The position numbers and the translations under genes are program-made. Positions 42,646 to 51,651 of a DNA stretch of 64,000 bases are shown one piece after another. Source of the DNA: Maridesulfovibrio frigidus DSM 17176 (GTDB taxonomy: Bacteria > Desulfobacterota > Desulfovibrionia > Desulfovibrionales > Desulfovibrionaceae). Where the stretch lies: assembly GCF_000711735.1 (NCBI RefSeq), contig NZ_JONL01000003.1, forward strand, positions 62,001 through 126,000. Direction: 5' to 3'. Each line of letters starts with the position of its first letter. Positions within the stretch are counted from its first letter, which is position 1. The notes beneath the pieces are model-generated. The model was not told the DNA's origin. It did no database searches and saw only the letters and a program-made list of their open reading frames with translations.

Positions 42646-44754
42646 ATGCAATCTTATTCATCATTAGCGGCTCTTTTTGAGCCCGCATCTATCGCCATTA
42701 TCGGGGCTACTTCAGATCCGGCTAATCCCGGAAATATTGCAGTGTCCAATCTTCTTGCCTCAGGATATAAGGGCAAAATCTTCCCAGTCAATGGTGAAGG
42801 TGAAGAAGTTCTTGGATTTAAGTCCTTTTCTTCTGTTTCGGACATCCCTCGCTTTACCGATTTAGCCATTATATGTCTATCTCCTGCTGAGGTTGTCAGG
42901 ACAGTGGAAATGCTAGCTGAGCTTCCTGTTCACGCGGTGATTGTTCCCACTGAAGGTTTCGGTGAGACTGGCCGCGAAGGGTATATGCTCGAGCAGCGCC
43001 TTGCTAAGATCTCAAAAAATAGTGGGATGGCCATATTAGGCCCGAATTGTCTTGGATTAATGAATTCTTCAATTTTCATGAATGCAAGTCTTGCTACTGA
43101 CTACATCACGCATGGTAATATTGCATTCTTTTCTCAGTCCGGTGCTCTGTGCAATACTGCACTCGATTGGGCAAATAGTGAAGGAGTCGGTTTTTCAAAA
43201 TTTATTAGTCTTGGAAATAAGGCAGTTCTCAGCGAAGCGACAATGCTGCGCTATCTTGCCAATGATCCAGATACTAAAGTTATCGTTGGTTATTGCGAAA
43301 CTTTGAAAGACGGACAGGATTTTTTAAGGGTTGCCTACGACACCACCAGCAAGAAGCCTTTAATTTTGCTTAGGGCTGGCGGAACGGCTGCCGGTGCGCG
43401 TGCTGCATCAGCTCATTCCGGTGCTTTGACCGGATCAACCGATGCATACAACGCAGCGTTCAATCAGGCTGGAGTTTTGCAAGCCACTGATATCGAGGAT
43501 ATGTTCAACTTGGCTCACGCTTTTTCATGTCAGCCACTGCCGGAAGGGCCAAATGTTGCTATTGTCACAAATTCCGGTGGTCCCGGAATTCTTGCAGCTG
43601 ATATGTGCGAGAAGGGTACTCTTAATATTTCGCGTCCGTCTTCAGCTACTCTTGAAAAGATGAAAGACTTCCTCGGGCCGCATGCTGCATTGTACAACCC
43701 TATTGATATGATCGGTGATGCAAACGCGGAAACTTATGCAAAGACAATTAGAGCGGTAATTGAGGACGACGTTTTCGATTCAGTTCTGGTTATTCTTACC
43801 CCTGCCGCAAATATTTTGGGTGAAGTAGAAAAAGTTGCTGCGGACCTGCTTGTGGCGGCTGAGACCTCTACAAAACCAATTGTAGCGTGTTTTATGGGAG
43901 ATCCTTCTGTGGAGAAGGCTAGAAAATTGCTCCGCGATGGTGGAATTCCATGTTACGATTTTCCAGAGTCAGCAGTGAGAAGTCTTGATGCGATGGCTCG
44001 TTGCCACAGATGGCAGAACAAAGATTGGCCCATCGAAGTTTGTTTTAGGCGTGATATTGCTAAAGCTAAAAGTATTGTAGCAAATTCCAGAAGAGTCGGC
44101 ATGATGGAACTTGTCGAGCTGGATGCACAGCACTTAGCATCTGCTTATGAACTTCCTGTGCCGGAAACTGTGCTTGCGCGTACTTCAAATCAGGCGGCAA
44201 AAGCGGCTAAAAGAATCGGGTATCCCGTAGTTCTTAAAGTTGCTTCTCCTCAGATATCGAGGAAAGACGATCTTGGACTGGTTGTAACCGATCTTCATAC
44301 TCCTCAAGATCTTAGGCGGGCATTTCAGCAAATAACAGCCCGTGCAGCGCGTAGGCGTAAAGATGCGTATATTACCGGCTGTCTTGTTCAGGCTATGGGG
44401 CCTAAGGATTCGCACGAAGTCGAAATTTCTTTCCGCCGTGACGCTCAATTCGGAGCTCTTATACGGTTTTCTCTTGGTGGCATTCACGCAGATATGTTGG
44501 GAGATGTGTCATCAAGACTTGCTCCACTTGCGTTAAATGATGCACAGGAAATGATTCGCGAAGTTACGGCTTATCCTGTTCTACGGGGAGCAAGAGCCGG
44601 GGCTGCGGTCAATCTAGGTGCCTTAGAAGATATATTGCTTATGGTTTCTCAGATGGCTTCAGATATACCTGAGATTCAAGAAGCAGAGTTTAGTCCCATT
44701 ATTGCGGGACCTGATGGGGCGGTTGTCGCCAATATGCGTATGACAATCGGTTAA
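42646..44754 (+). CDS. Acetate/acyl-CoA ligase, ADP-forming (fused alpha-beta)
   Basis: The 702-residue enzyme couples acyl-CoA cleavage to ATP formation from ADP. The alpha half (about 1-460) has a CoA-binding Rossmann domain (SIAIIGATSDPANPG), GPNCLGLMNS, FFSQSGALCN, and the phosphorylated His in SAHSGALTGS (about residue 256). The beta half (about 480-702) is an ATP-grasp domain starting LASAYELPVPE and ending EAEFSPIIAG. Such enzymes let anaerobes gain ATP from acetyl-CoA or other acyl-CoAs; here it may act in fermentation of organic acids. The next gene, 27 bases downstream, is a Pta-like regulatory-type protein, suggesting joint acetyl-CoA handling. Confidence 0.9.
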   Translation: MQSYSSLAALFEPASIAIIGATSDPANPGNIAVSNLLASGYKGKIFPVNGEGEEVLGFKSFSSVSDIPRFTDLAIICLSPAEVVRTVEMLAELPVHAVIVPTEGFGETGREGYMLEQRLAKISKNSGMAILGPNCLGLMNSSIFMNASLATDYITHGNIAFFSQSGALCNTALDWANSEGVGFSKFISLGNKAVLSEATMLRYLANDPDTKVIVGYCETLKDGQDFLRVAYDTTSKKPLILLRAGGTAAGARAASAHSGALTGSTDAYNAAFNQAGVLQATDIEDMFNLAHAFSCQPLPEGPNVAIVTNSGGPGILAADMCEKGTLNISRPSSATLEKMKDFLGPHAALYNPIDMIGDANAETYAKTIRAVIEDDVFDSVLVILTPAANILGEVEKVAADLLVAAETSTKPIVACFMGDPSVEKARKLLRDGGIPCYDFPESAVRSLDAMARCHRWQNKDWPIEVCFRRDIAKAKSIVANSRRVGMMELVELDAQHLASAYELPVPETVLARTSNQAAKAAKRIGYPVVLKVASPQISRKDDLGLVVTDLHTPQDLRRAFQQITARAARRRKDAYITGCLVQAMGPKDSHEVEISFRRDAQFGALIRFSLGGIHADMLGDVSSRLAPLALNDAQEMIREVTAYPVLRGARAGAAVNLGALEDILLMVSQMASDIPEIQEAEFSPIIAGPDGAVVANMRMTIG

Positions 44755-44781
44755 AAATTTCAAATTTAAGGAGTAACCTCC

Positions 44782-45849
44782 ATGCCCGGTTTATATATAG
44801 GCTCTACTAGCGGCTATTCCGGTAAGAATATGATCGTTATGGGTCTTGGCTTACATTTTCAAAAACAAGGTGTCAGTCTTGGTTATATGAAGCCTGTTGG
44901 AGCTATCCCTGTTGAGGTGGATGGCAGACTAGGTGACGAGGATGCATTCTTTCTTCAAGAGGTCCTAGGAGTCTCCAACCCCGCGAAAGTAGTTACGCCC
45001 GTAGTCGTTACTCACGATTTCAAGGTGTCTGCCTTTAACGGAAAAGTTGAAGATCACGTTACGCCTATCGTTGAGTCTTATGCAAAAATAAGTGCTGGTA
45101 AAGATCTGACTCTCGTCGCTGGGTCTGGTTCCATGTATTCTGGAAAATATTGCGGAGTGGACGGGGTTCACCTTGTTAAAACTCTTGATGTTAAGTGTAT
45201 CGTTATTGATAGATTTCAAAAAGAGTTGAATTACGATTATCTGGTAGTGCTTAAAGAAACTCTCGGCGACAATATGGTCGGGGTTATTCTGAACGATATT
45301 CCACCTACCTTTATGGATGAGATTACGTCCTTGATTAAGCCTTTTCTCGAAAGAAAAGGGGTTAAGGTTCTGGGAGTCATTCCTAAAGATCCTCTCATGG
45401 GGACTATTAAAGTCGGAGATCTCGCGGATCATCTCGGCGGTAAAATAATTTCTGCTCACAGCAAAAGTGATCAGCCTGTGGAAAGCTTCTTGATAGGCAC
45501 CATGCAGGTTGAAAATTTCATGACGCATTTCAGAAAACATCGTAATTCAGCCGTTATTGTTGGCGGAGACAGATCTGATGTTCAGCTTGTTGCCCTTGAG
45601 GGAGAATGTCCTTGTCTGGTGCTAACAGGAAACCTTTACCCTAACGATATCATTTTGACTCGCTCCGAAGTTCTGGGTACGCCCATTATTGTCGTCAGGG
45701 ATGATACTTTTTCCGTTGCTAAAAAAATGGAAGATGTTCTTTCACGGCATAAATTGCGCGAGCCTGCTAAAATTAAGCATGGCGTTGAGCTTGTTGAGTC
45801 TCATATTGATTTCGCGCACCTTAAAAAGGAACTCGGCTTGAAGTATTAG
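44782..45849 (+). CDS. BioD-like/Pta N-terminal-type protein with DRTGG domain
   Basis: The 355-residue protein has an N-terminal P-loop-like fold of the dethiobiotin synthetase/Pta N-terminal kind (GSTSGYSGKN at residues 7-16, YMKPVGAIP) to about residue 210, then a DRTGG domain (about 215-330; IVGGDRSDVQLVAL). This is the N-terminal half of long phosphotransacetylases without the catalytic PTA domain. It is usually annotated as a phosphotransacetylase-family protein, but the catalytic domain is missing, so a regulatory or ligand-sensing role is more likely. GGAG precedes the ATG. It is probably co-transcribed with the acyl-CoA ligase. Confidence 0.82.
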   Translation: MPGLYIGSTSGYSGKNMIVMGLGLHFQKQGVSLGYMKPVGAIPVEVDGRLGDEDAFFLQEVLGVSNPAKVVTPVVVTHDFKVSAFNGKVEDHVTPIVESYAKISAGKDLTLVAGSGSMYSGKYCGVDGVHLVKTLDVKCIVIDRFQKELNYDYLVVLKETLGDNMVGVILNDIPPTFMDEITSLIKPFLERKGVKVLGVIPKDPLMGTIKVGDLADHLGGKIISAHSKSDQPVESFLIGTMQVENFMTHFRKHRNSAVIVGGDRSDVQLVALEGECPCLVLTGNLYPNDIILTRSEVLGTPIIVVRDDTFSVAKKMEDVLSRHKLREPAKIKHGVELVESHIDFAHLKKELGLKY

Positions 45850-45873
45850 ATTTTATTCAGTTGATGTGAACGA

Positions 45874-45910
45874 ACAGCCCCGCAGGATTTACCCGTGGGG
45901 CTGTTTTTTT
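45874..45910 (+). terminator. Terminator after the DRTGG gene
   Basis: A 10-bp stem, ACAGCCCCGC (45874-45883) with GTGGGGCTGT (45895-45904), is followed by seven T. Confidence 0.92.
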
Positions 45911-45984
45911 GTGTATTGTATGTGATGGTTGAAAGACAGAAAGATAGAATGCAGAATTACAGACTGACTTATGGCGGTGGCTCT

Positions 45985-46608
45985 TTACGAGAAAAAAGGA
46001 CTGTTCTCTTTTTCGTGCACTACGGTGGTCATGGGGCCGTGTCCTGAATAAATTTGCGTATTATCTGGTAGTATAAATATTCTGTTTTTTACAGAACTTA
46101 GCAGTGTTTCGCTGTCTCCGCCAGGGAAGTCCGTTCTTCCTACCGATATCATAAATATCACGTCCCCCACGAAAACTGCTCCGATGGTGGGAAAAAAGAA
46201 TGAAAGCCCTCCCGGAGTATGTCCAGGAGTATCGAGCACCATCATGGGCTGTTCAAAGACCATCTGTCTGCCTGCTTTCAGATCAGTAATATCAAGATCG
46301 AAAACGTGTTCGAATTCTTTAGATCCGCCATATGCGTAGGATACATCTTCTAAATATTTGTCAGCAATATTTCCAAATACAGGTGCGCCGGTCATTTTTT
46401 GCAATTCGGCCGCTCCGCCGATATGATCCAGATGCATATGAGTCAGGTAGATTGCCGTAATTTTTAAACCGCGTGTTTGTATAGCTTCTAAAAGCGGTAA
46501 AGGTTCGGGAGCACAGTCAATGACTACAGCTTCCCGTCCGCAAGTGAGTAGGTAGCAGTTCGTCTCAAGGGGGCCTAGGACAAATGTTTCAACGATAATA
46601 TCGGACAT
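45985..46608 (-). CDS. MBL-fold metallo-hydrolase (glyoxalase II-like)
   Basis: The 207-residue protein carries the metal-binding motif THMHLDHIGG, a second His in DTPGHTPGG, GDVIF with its Asp, and SGHGP near the end. The N-terminus FVLGPLETNCYLL is typical of the glyoxalase II-like group, which hydrolyse thioesters such as S-lactoylglutathione; there is no glyoxalase II C-terminal substrate domain, so the substrate is open. ATG 46608 is chosen because AAGG lies upstream and family members start there; a longer frame begins at 46656. Confidence 0.88.
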   Translation of the reverse strand: MSDIIVETFVLGPLETNCYLLTCGREAVVIDCAPEPLPLLEAIQTRGLKITAIYLTHMHLDHIGGAAELQKMTGAPVFGNIADKYLEDVSYAYGGSKEFEHVFDLDITDLKAGRQMVFEQPMMVLDTPGHTPGGLSFFFPTIGAVFVGDVIFMISVGRTDFPGGDSETLLSSVKNRIFILPDNTQIYSGHGPMTTVVHEKENSPFFS

Positions 46609-46698
46609 GTTTACAAAGCCTTGACTACGGGTCGGCAATAGAGTGGAATCGGGCAAATTAATTTTCGAAATTATTTCAACAACTAGCTAGGAATTACG

Positions 46699-47886
46699 AT
46701 GCTTTACTTTTTAGGAAACTGTCAAATGGATTTCCTCAGCCGCGCTGTTCGCGAGGCGGGGCATGAATGTACTTATAGAGTGCTGGCTTCCTCGTTTACG
46801 TATAACAGTTCGCCCGGTACGATTCCTCCAGAGTTGCTTGAAAAGGATACGCAGCTTGGGCTTGGCGACTTCTACCACGACCGTTCTTTGTTCAATCAGT
46901 TTGAAATGATTTCGCAAGATGAAGCTGGAAACGGGGCTGAGCCGGAAGCTATCGTTATTAATCTGTTCCATGAGAGTAGCCCTCTTTTTATTCATAAAGA
47001 ACAGAAATATGTATTTTTCATTGATCCTAAAGTGTGGCAACATCATCCTGATTTTGAAAAATGGATGTTAGCAGGATTTGGAATGATTCAGGCTAATCCT
47101 GCTTCGTATATGAAACGTTTCGAGAAAATGCTGAATAATTTACGCGATAAATTTCCGTCCACGCCTATCCTCGTTGTGTCAAGACTTTCTCATCATCCTG
47201 CTTTCGGCCCTGATCCATATTCCTATCTCGAAGGGTGGAATGATTCGTGGAAATATAGTGGCACAACCTTTAATCGCTGGCAAAATAATGTTTCCAACTT
47301 AACTGTCCTTGATATGGATAGAGTTTTTGGCGGCATTTGGGCTTCTTCCGAAAAAATAATTGAGCAGCACTGTCCCTTTATGAAATTTAAATTAACCGAA
47401 GAAGGCGAGGTCATTAAAGAGATTCATGCGAGCAGAGATGTTGAGCATGTTGGTTCCATGTGGCCTGTACTTGCCCAAAAGATAATCGAGTTTAAAGAGA
47501 CTGGAAAAATCAGCTACTCTGAAAGCGAAGTAGTGCCGGATGAATGGTCACTTCCGTGGCAGGCTGAGAAGTTTGAAGATGATGAACTGCTGAATATGCT
47601 GTCATCCGGCGCGAATTATTCGTGTGCGCGCGCAGTGGGATCATTTTTCGGTAATCTTGAAAAGGATTACACCGCATTATTGGTTCAGTCCGCGGAGTTG
47701 ACTCCTGTCTGTCATAATACTTTGCATATGATTAAAACATATGGACGGATTTGGAGAAATCCTACTCTTGCCGTGTGGTGTCTGGCACATCGTATAAACG
47801 TGACAGCATTTACTGCAAATGGCCCGCTTTACACTGAGGAATATTTGTTGAAGCTGGACGAAATTGAACGATATGCTCTGGGATAA
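46699..47886 (+). CDS. Uncharacterised protein with N-terminal GNCQ motif (WcbI/SGNH-like)
   Basis: I do not recognise this 395-residue protein as a characterised enzyme. It begins YFLGNCQMDFLSRAV, the GNCQ start seen in WcbI-like capsule proteins and related SGNH-type folds. Further features are IVINLFHESSPLF, VVSRLSHHPAF, and a HVGSMW motif (about residue 250) that could supply the His of such a fold. No signal peptide or membrane segment is visible. The last 100 residues have an irregular helical pattern. Neighbours do not suggest a pathway. An esterase or polysaccharide-modifying role is possible but unproven. Confidence 0.6.
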   Translation: MLYFLGNCQMDFLSRAVREAGHECTYRVLASSFTYNSSPGTIPPELLEKDTQLGLGDFYHDRSLFNQFEMISQDEAGNGAEPEAIVINLFHESSPLFIHKEQKYVFFIDPKVWQHHPDFEKWMLAGFGMIQANPASYMKRFEKMLNNLRDKFPSTPILVVSRLSHHPAFGPDPYSYLEGWNDSWKYSGTTFNRWQNNVSNLTVLDMDRVFGGIWASSEKIIEQHCPFMKFKLTEEGEVIKEIHASRDVEHVGSMWPVLAQKIIEFKETGKISYSESEVVPDEWSLPWQAEKFEDDELLNMLSSGANYSCARAVGSFFGNLEKDYTALLVQSAELTPVCHNTLHMIKTYGRIWRNPTLAVWCLAHRINVTAFTANGPLYTEEYLLKLDEIERYALG

Positions 47887-47902
47887 AAAATTGGTCTAAT
47901 AA

Positions 47903-48661
47903 TTAATTAGCTACGGTCATTCCGTATTCTTGCAGTATTTTTTTAAGCTCGCCTGATTTTTTCATTTCACGCAGCGCCTTATTGAATTCCTTCACGAACG
48001 CAGTCGGAGTGTGCTTTTTAGAAAAGGCAATGTAGTATTTCAAAGTTTTGTCTGTGCCTGCATATTGGATATTGTCCAGAGCTAGTTTATGGATCATGGC
48101 GGAGCCAACATCTTTGTTGGAATAAACAGCATCAACCTTGCTCTTGGAAAGTTTTTTAAATAGGGCGCTGTCATCTGGCATAATGCTAACATCTATTCTT
48201 GATTCAAGTTTCTGTGCAATTTTTTTAAGCTCGATAGATGTGTTTGATGGACCATATGCTCCAACTGTCAGGTCTTGCAGGCTGTGTATATTTTCATAGT
48301 TTATTGGCGAATATGTACATTCAAAAAAACCATATTCTACTTGAATAATCGGCGGTGAGAAATCGAGCCATGTTTCTCTTTGCTTATTTTTGCCAACAAA
48401 GAATAGAGCTTGAACCTCACCTTTCTCAGCCATATCCTGTGCTTGCTGCCACGCAAACAATTGCAGTTCTATTTTTTTACTCATTTTGTTGCAAACACTG
48501 TTTATGATATCTGCCCCCGGGCCTTTCACTTCTCCATTCACTAAATATGAAAAGGGAGGGAAATCCTGAGTTGCAAAAACTAAATAATCTTCAGCATATG
48601 CAGGCTTGCAAAGAGTTAGTAGTATTGCGAACAATGCACTTAAAAATATATTTTTTTTCAA
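47903..48661 (-). CDS. Orphan periplasmic substrate-binding protein (family 3)
   Basis: The 252-residue protein has a signal peptide (cut after AYA) and a bilobal amino-acid-binding fold: VFATQDFPPFSYLVNGEVKG, the hinge-lobe LQDLTVGAYGPSNTSIE, and KVDAVYSNKDVG. The conserved Arg in family 3 proteins that binds the ligand carboxylate is less clear here. No permease or ATPase is adjacent. It may feed a transporter elsewhere or act with a sensor. Confidence 0.85.
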   Translation of the reverse strand: MKKNIFLSALFAILLTLCKPAYAEDYLVFATQDFPPFSYLVNGEVKGPGADIINSVCNKMSKKIELQLFAWQQAQDMAEKGEVQALFFVGKNKQRETWLDFSPPIIQVEYGFFECTYSPINYENIHSLQDLTVGAYGPSNTSIELKKIAQKLESRIDVSIMPDDSALFKKLSKSKVDAVYSNKDVGSAMIHKLALDNIQYAGTDKTLKYYIAFSKKHTPTAFVKEFNKALREMKKSGELKKILQEYGMTVAN

Positions 48662-48827
48662 GTAATAATCCTTTTCTCTGAAAGCTTGTAGGCCCTAATC
48701 GTTTTAGCAAAGGGTCTTCTGTTCTTATGGGATATTGGATTTAGAAAAAATAAATCCTGCACAACAAAATTGTTATACAGGAACTAAGTTAACATTTGGC
48801 GCAGTAACCTGCAATGCTGACGTTGAA

Positions 48828-50219
48828 TTATTTAGGAGATTGCCTCTCCGCTTTTAAAGCGCCAAGCAATGCTTCATCCAGGGAAGGGTGCGGGAAAATG
48901 ATATTATGCAGGTCGTCCTCTGTCCAAGCTTCCTGCACAATCATTGCCGCAGCGGTGGTGAATCCTGAAACGTGATGCCCAACGGCAGTTATTCCAGCTA
49001 CCTTATCATCCAGCCAGACAACTTTTACGAAACCCTGTGTTAAGGCGTATGACTGGGCAATAGGATTGGCTACCAATTTGAATGAGGAAACTTTTACGTC
49101 CCCCTCACCTTCAAGGTCAGAGACCATTCTTCCCACGCGCATTGTTTCTGGTGATCCATAAAGAATAGAAGGAATTGGCGCGTGGGTGTAAGGAGCGGTA
49201 TCCTTGCCCGCAATTCTGCGGACGACATAACCAGCCTGATGACTGGCCGCGTGAGCAAGCAGCATTTTCCCGTTTAAGTCGCCGATGGCGTAGACATTCG
49301 GGGCTGCTTCGAGATTTTCGTTTATCTCCACAAAACCGGGGTCTACTGTCGTAGCTCCGCAATTCTCCAGACCAAGGTCTTTAGAATTGGGGCGTCTTCC
49401 TACGGCTATGAGGGCTTTCTCTGCGATAATTTCTATGCCGTCTTCAGTACGTAAAATTGCTTTGCCGTTTTCAGCTGTGACGGTCTTAACTTTAACGCCG
49501 AGTTTAATATCCCATTTGTGACGTTTGAACACTGAGTGCAGTGTTTTGGATACTTCGGGATCTTCATAAACAGCGATGCGGTCGAGAGCATCAACGATGG
49601 TGATCTTAGTCCCTGTTCTATGGGCAATCTGCGCCATTTCGAGGCCGATAAATCCTGCGCCGATAACGAGGAGTGATTCCGGCATTTCAGTCAATGCAAG
49701 AAATCCTGCGTTATCTAAAACTGTTTCGTTGTCAGGATCTAGTCCCGGAAAAACAGTAGGATGGGAGCCAGTAGCTAGAATAAGATTTTTATATTCTAAA
49801 ACAGCTTCTTCTTCTGGGTGGGAAACTTCAACTTTTCCCGCTTCAATAATTTTGGCAGTGGCTGGATAAAAATCAATTCCGAGAGCTTTCAGCTTTTGCA
49901 TCATGGCTTTACGGGTGCCAGCTACAAAGCGGTCTTTCTTGGTGCAAAGGGCTTCGAAATTTATCTGAATATCACCAGTTGCAACTTTAGCCTTAACCTG
50001 CGCTGCAAGGTCTTCGACAGGAGAAGTTGCTCCGAGATATAACTTGGTGGGGATACAGCCCACATTCAGGCAGGTTCCACCAAGTAAATCTTTTTCTACC
50101 AGAGCTACTTTTATGCCAAGTGCAGCCGCTTCTGTGGCAGCATCAAAGCCGCCGGGGCCTGCACCTACGACAACGAGGTCGTAGGCGCGGTTTCCGGTTG
50201 GTAAATTACTAGAGGTCAT
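48828..50219 (-). CDS. lpdA: Dihydrolipoyl dehydrogenase
   Basis: The 463-residue FAD enzyme reoxidises dihydrolipoyl-GcvH using NAD. It shows the FAD motif VVGAGPGGFDAA (18-28), redox disulfide GGTCLNVGC (Cys50, Cys55), the NAD motif VIGAGFIGLEMA, YAIGDLNG, and the C-terminal catalytic HPSLDEALL. It overlaps gcvPB by 11 bases as the last gene of the glycine cleavage operon, so it is dedicated at least partly to that system. Confidence 0.95.
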   Translation of the reverse strand: MTSSNLPTGNRAYDLVVVGAGPGGFDAATEAAALGIKVALVEKDLLGGTCLNVGCIPTKLYLGATSPVEDLAAQVKAKVATGDIQINFEALCTKKDRFVAGTRKAMMQKLKALGIDFYPATAKIIEAGKVEVSHPEEEAVLEYKNLILATGSHPTVFPGLDPDNETVLDNAGFLALTEMPESLLVIGAGFIGLEMAQIAHRTGTKITIVDALDRIAVYEDPEVSKTLHSVFKRHKWDIKLGVKVKTVTAENGKAILRTEDGIEIIAEKALIAVGRRPNSKDLGLENCGATTVDPGFVEINENLEAAPNVYAIGDLNGKMLLAHAASHQAGYVVRRIAGKDTAPYTHAPIPSILYGSPETMRVGRMVSDLEGEGDVKVSSFKLVANPIAQSYALTQGFVKVVWLDDKVAGITAVGHHVSGFTTAAAMIVQEAWTEDDLHNIIFPHPSLDEALLGALKAERQSPK

Positions 50220-51651
50220 CTGTGATCACCATGTCACGGGCTGCTTTGGTTTCATCAAGCCTGCTGACAGAAAGTGTTATCGGAGCATTTTTGATGAAGT
50301 CAGGATCGGAGTCGGATAGCATTGCTATTTCGATCATATCGTCAATGAATCCGTCCAAGGTTTCTTTGCTTTCAGTTTCTGTTGGCTCAAACATCATACA
50401 TTCCTTAACAATAAGCGGGAAGTAGATGGTTGGAGCGTGATGACCTTTATCGAGCAGAGCTTTAGCCACATCCAGAGCGCGAATGCCATTCTTAGCCTGC
50501 TTTACAGCAGATGCTACGAACTCATGCATACAGATGCGGTTATAAGGAATTTCGTAATCGTTTTCGAGTCTCACACGCATGTAGTTAGCGCTGAGAACTG
50601 CGTTTTCGGTAGCTCTGATCAAGCCTTCGCGACCAAGGCGCAGCATGTAAGCATATGCTTTCAGGTATACGCCAAAGTTGCCGTAAAACGGTGCAACGTA
50701 ACCGATTGATTTCGGTGCATCGTAGTCGAGGTAATACTGTCCGTCTTCCAGCTTTTTAACGCGTGAAATCGGTAGGTAGGGGATAAGTTTTTCGCAAACT
50801 CCGACAGGTCCGGAACCGGGACCGCCTCCGCCGTGAGGAGTAGCGAGAGTCTTGTGTAAATTGAGATGCACAACATCAAATCCGGCATCACCGACACGCA
50901 TTTTACCCATAATAGCGTTCATGTTTGCTCCGTCATAGTAAAGTAGAGCGTCTTTTTCATGAATCATTTTAACTATTTCGGGGAGATGATTTTCGAATAG
51001 TCCGAGGGTGTTAGGGCAGGTCATCATGACTGCTGCTACTTCATCATCAAGCACTTCCGCCAGAGCTTCAGGAGTGATGATTCCGTCGTGGGACTCAACC
51101 GAAACAACGTCATATCCGGCAATAGCGGCTGATGCGGGGTTTGTTCCATGTGCAGAGTCCGGACATATAATTTTGTTTTTCTTGTTGCCCTTATCTTTAT
51201 GATAGGCAGCAATGATCATTACACCTGTTAGTTCGCCATGAGCGCCAGCCATAGGGTGCATAGTGAAATCTGCCATTCCGGTCAGTTCACTCAGCATTTT
51301 CTCGCTTTCGTGGATAACTTCGAGTGCGCCCTGACAATGGCGTCCAGCGCCTTTAAGCTGAGAAATAACAGGATGCAGTCTTGCAAAACCAGGTAGTGCG
51401 GCAACCTGTTCTGTGAACTTTGGGTTGTATTTCATGGTGCAAGAACCAAGAGGATAGAAATTTGAGTCTACCCCGAAGTTCTTCATGGACAACTTCGTAA
51501 AGTGGCGAACCACATCAAGCTCAGATAAGGAAGGCATGCCTGAAGTCTCACGTAGCAGATCTGTCGGAATAAAATCTTCGAGTTTTGATTTAGGCTTTTC
51601 AGGCCAAACACCTTCGCGACCGGGAACGGATTTCTTAAATACGGTTTTCAT
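50209..51651 (-). CDS. gcvPB: Glycine dehydrogenase (decarboxylating) subunit 2
   Basis: The 480-residue subunit carries the PLP lysine in HLNLHKTLATPHGGGGPGSG. It decarboxylates glycine and passes the aminomethyl group to lipoyl-GcvH, working as a heterotetramer with GcvPA. This split form is usual in anaerobes and Gram-positives. It starts at the TAATG junction with gcvPA (one shared base). Confidence 0.95.
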   Translation of the reverse strand: MKTVFKKSVPGREGVWPEKPKSKLEDFIPTDLLRETSGMPSLSELDVVRHFTKLSMKNFGVDSNFYPLGSCTMKYNPKFTEQVAALPGFARLHPVISQLKGAGRHCQGALEVIHESEKMLSELTGMADFTMHPMAGAHGELTGVMIIAAYHKDKGNKKNKIICPDSAHGTNPASAAIAGYDVVSVESHDGIITPEALAEVLDDEVAAVMMTCPNTLGLFENHLPEIVKMIHEKDALLYYDGANMNAIMGKMRVGDAGFDVVHLNLHKTLATPHGGGGPGSGPVGVCEKLIPYLPISRVKKLEDGQYYLDYDAPKSIGYVAPFYGNFGVYLKAYAYMLRLGREGLIRATENAVLSANYMRVRLENDYEIPYNRICMHEFVASAVKQAKNGIRALDVAKALLDKGHHAPTIYFPLIVKECMMFEPTETESKETLDGFIDDMIEIAMLSDSDPDFIKNAPITLSVSRLDETKAARDMVITDDL

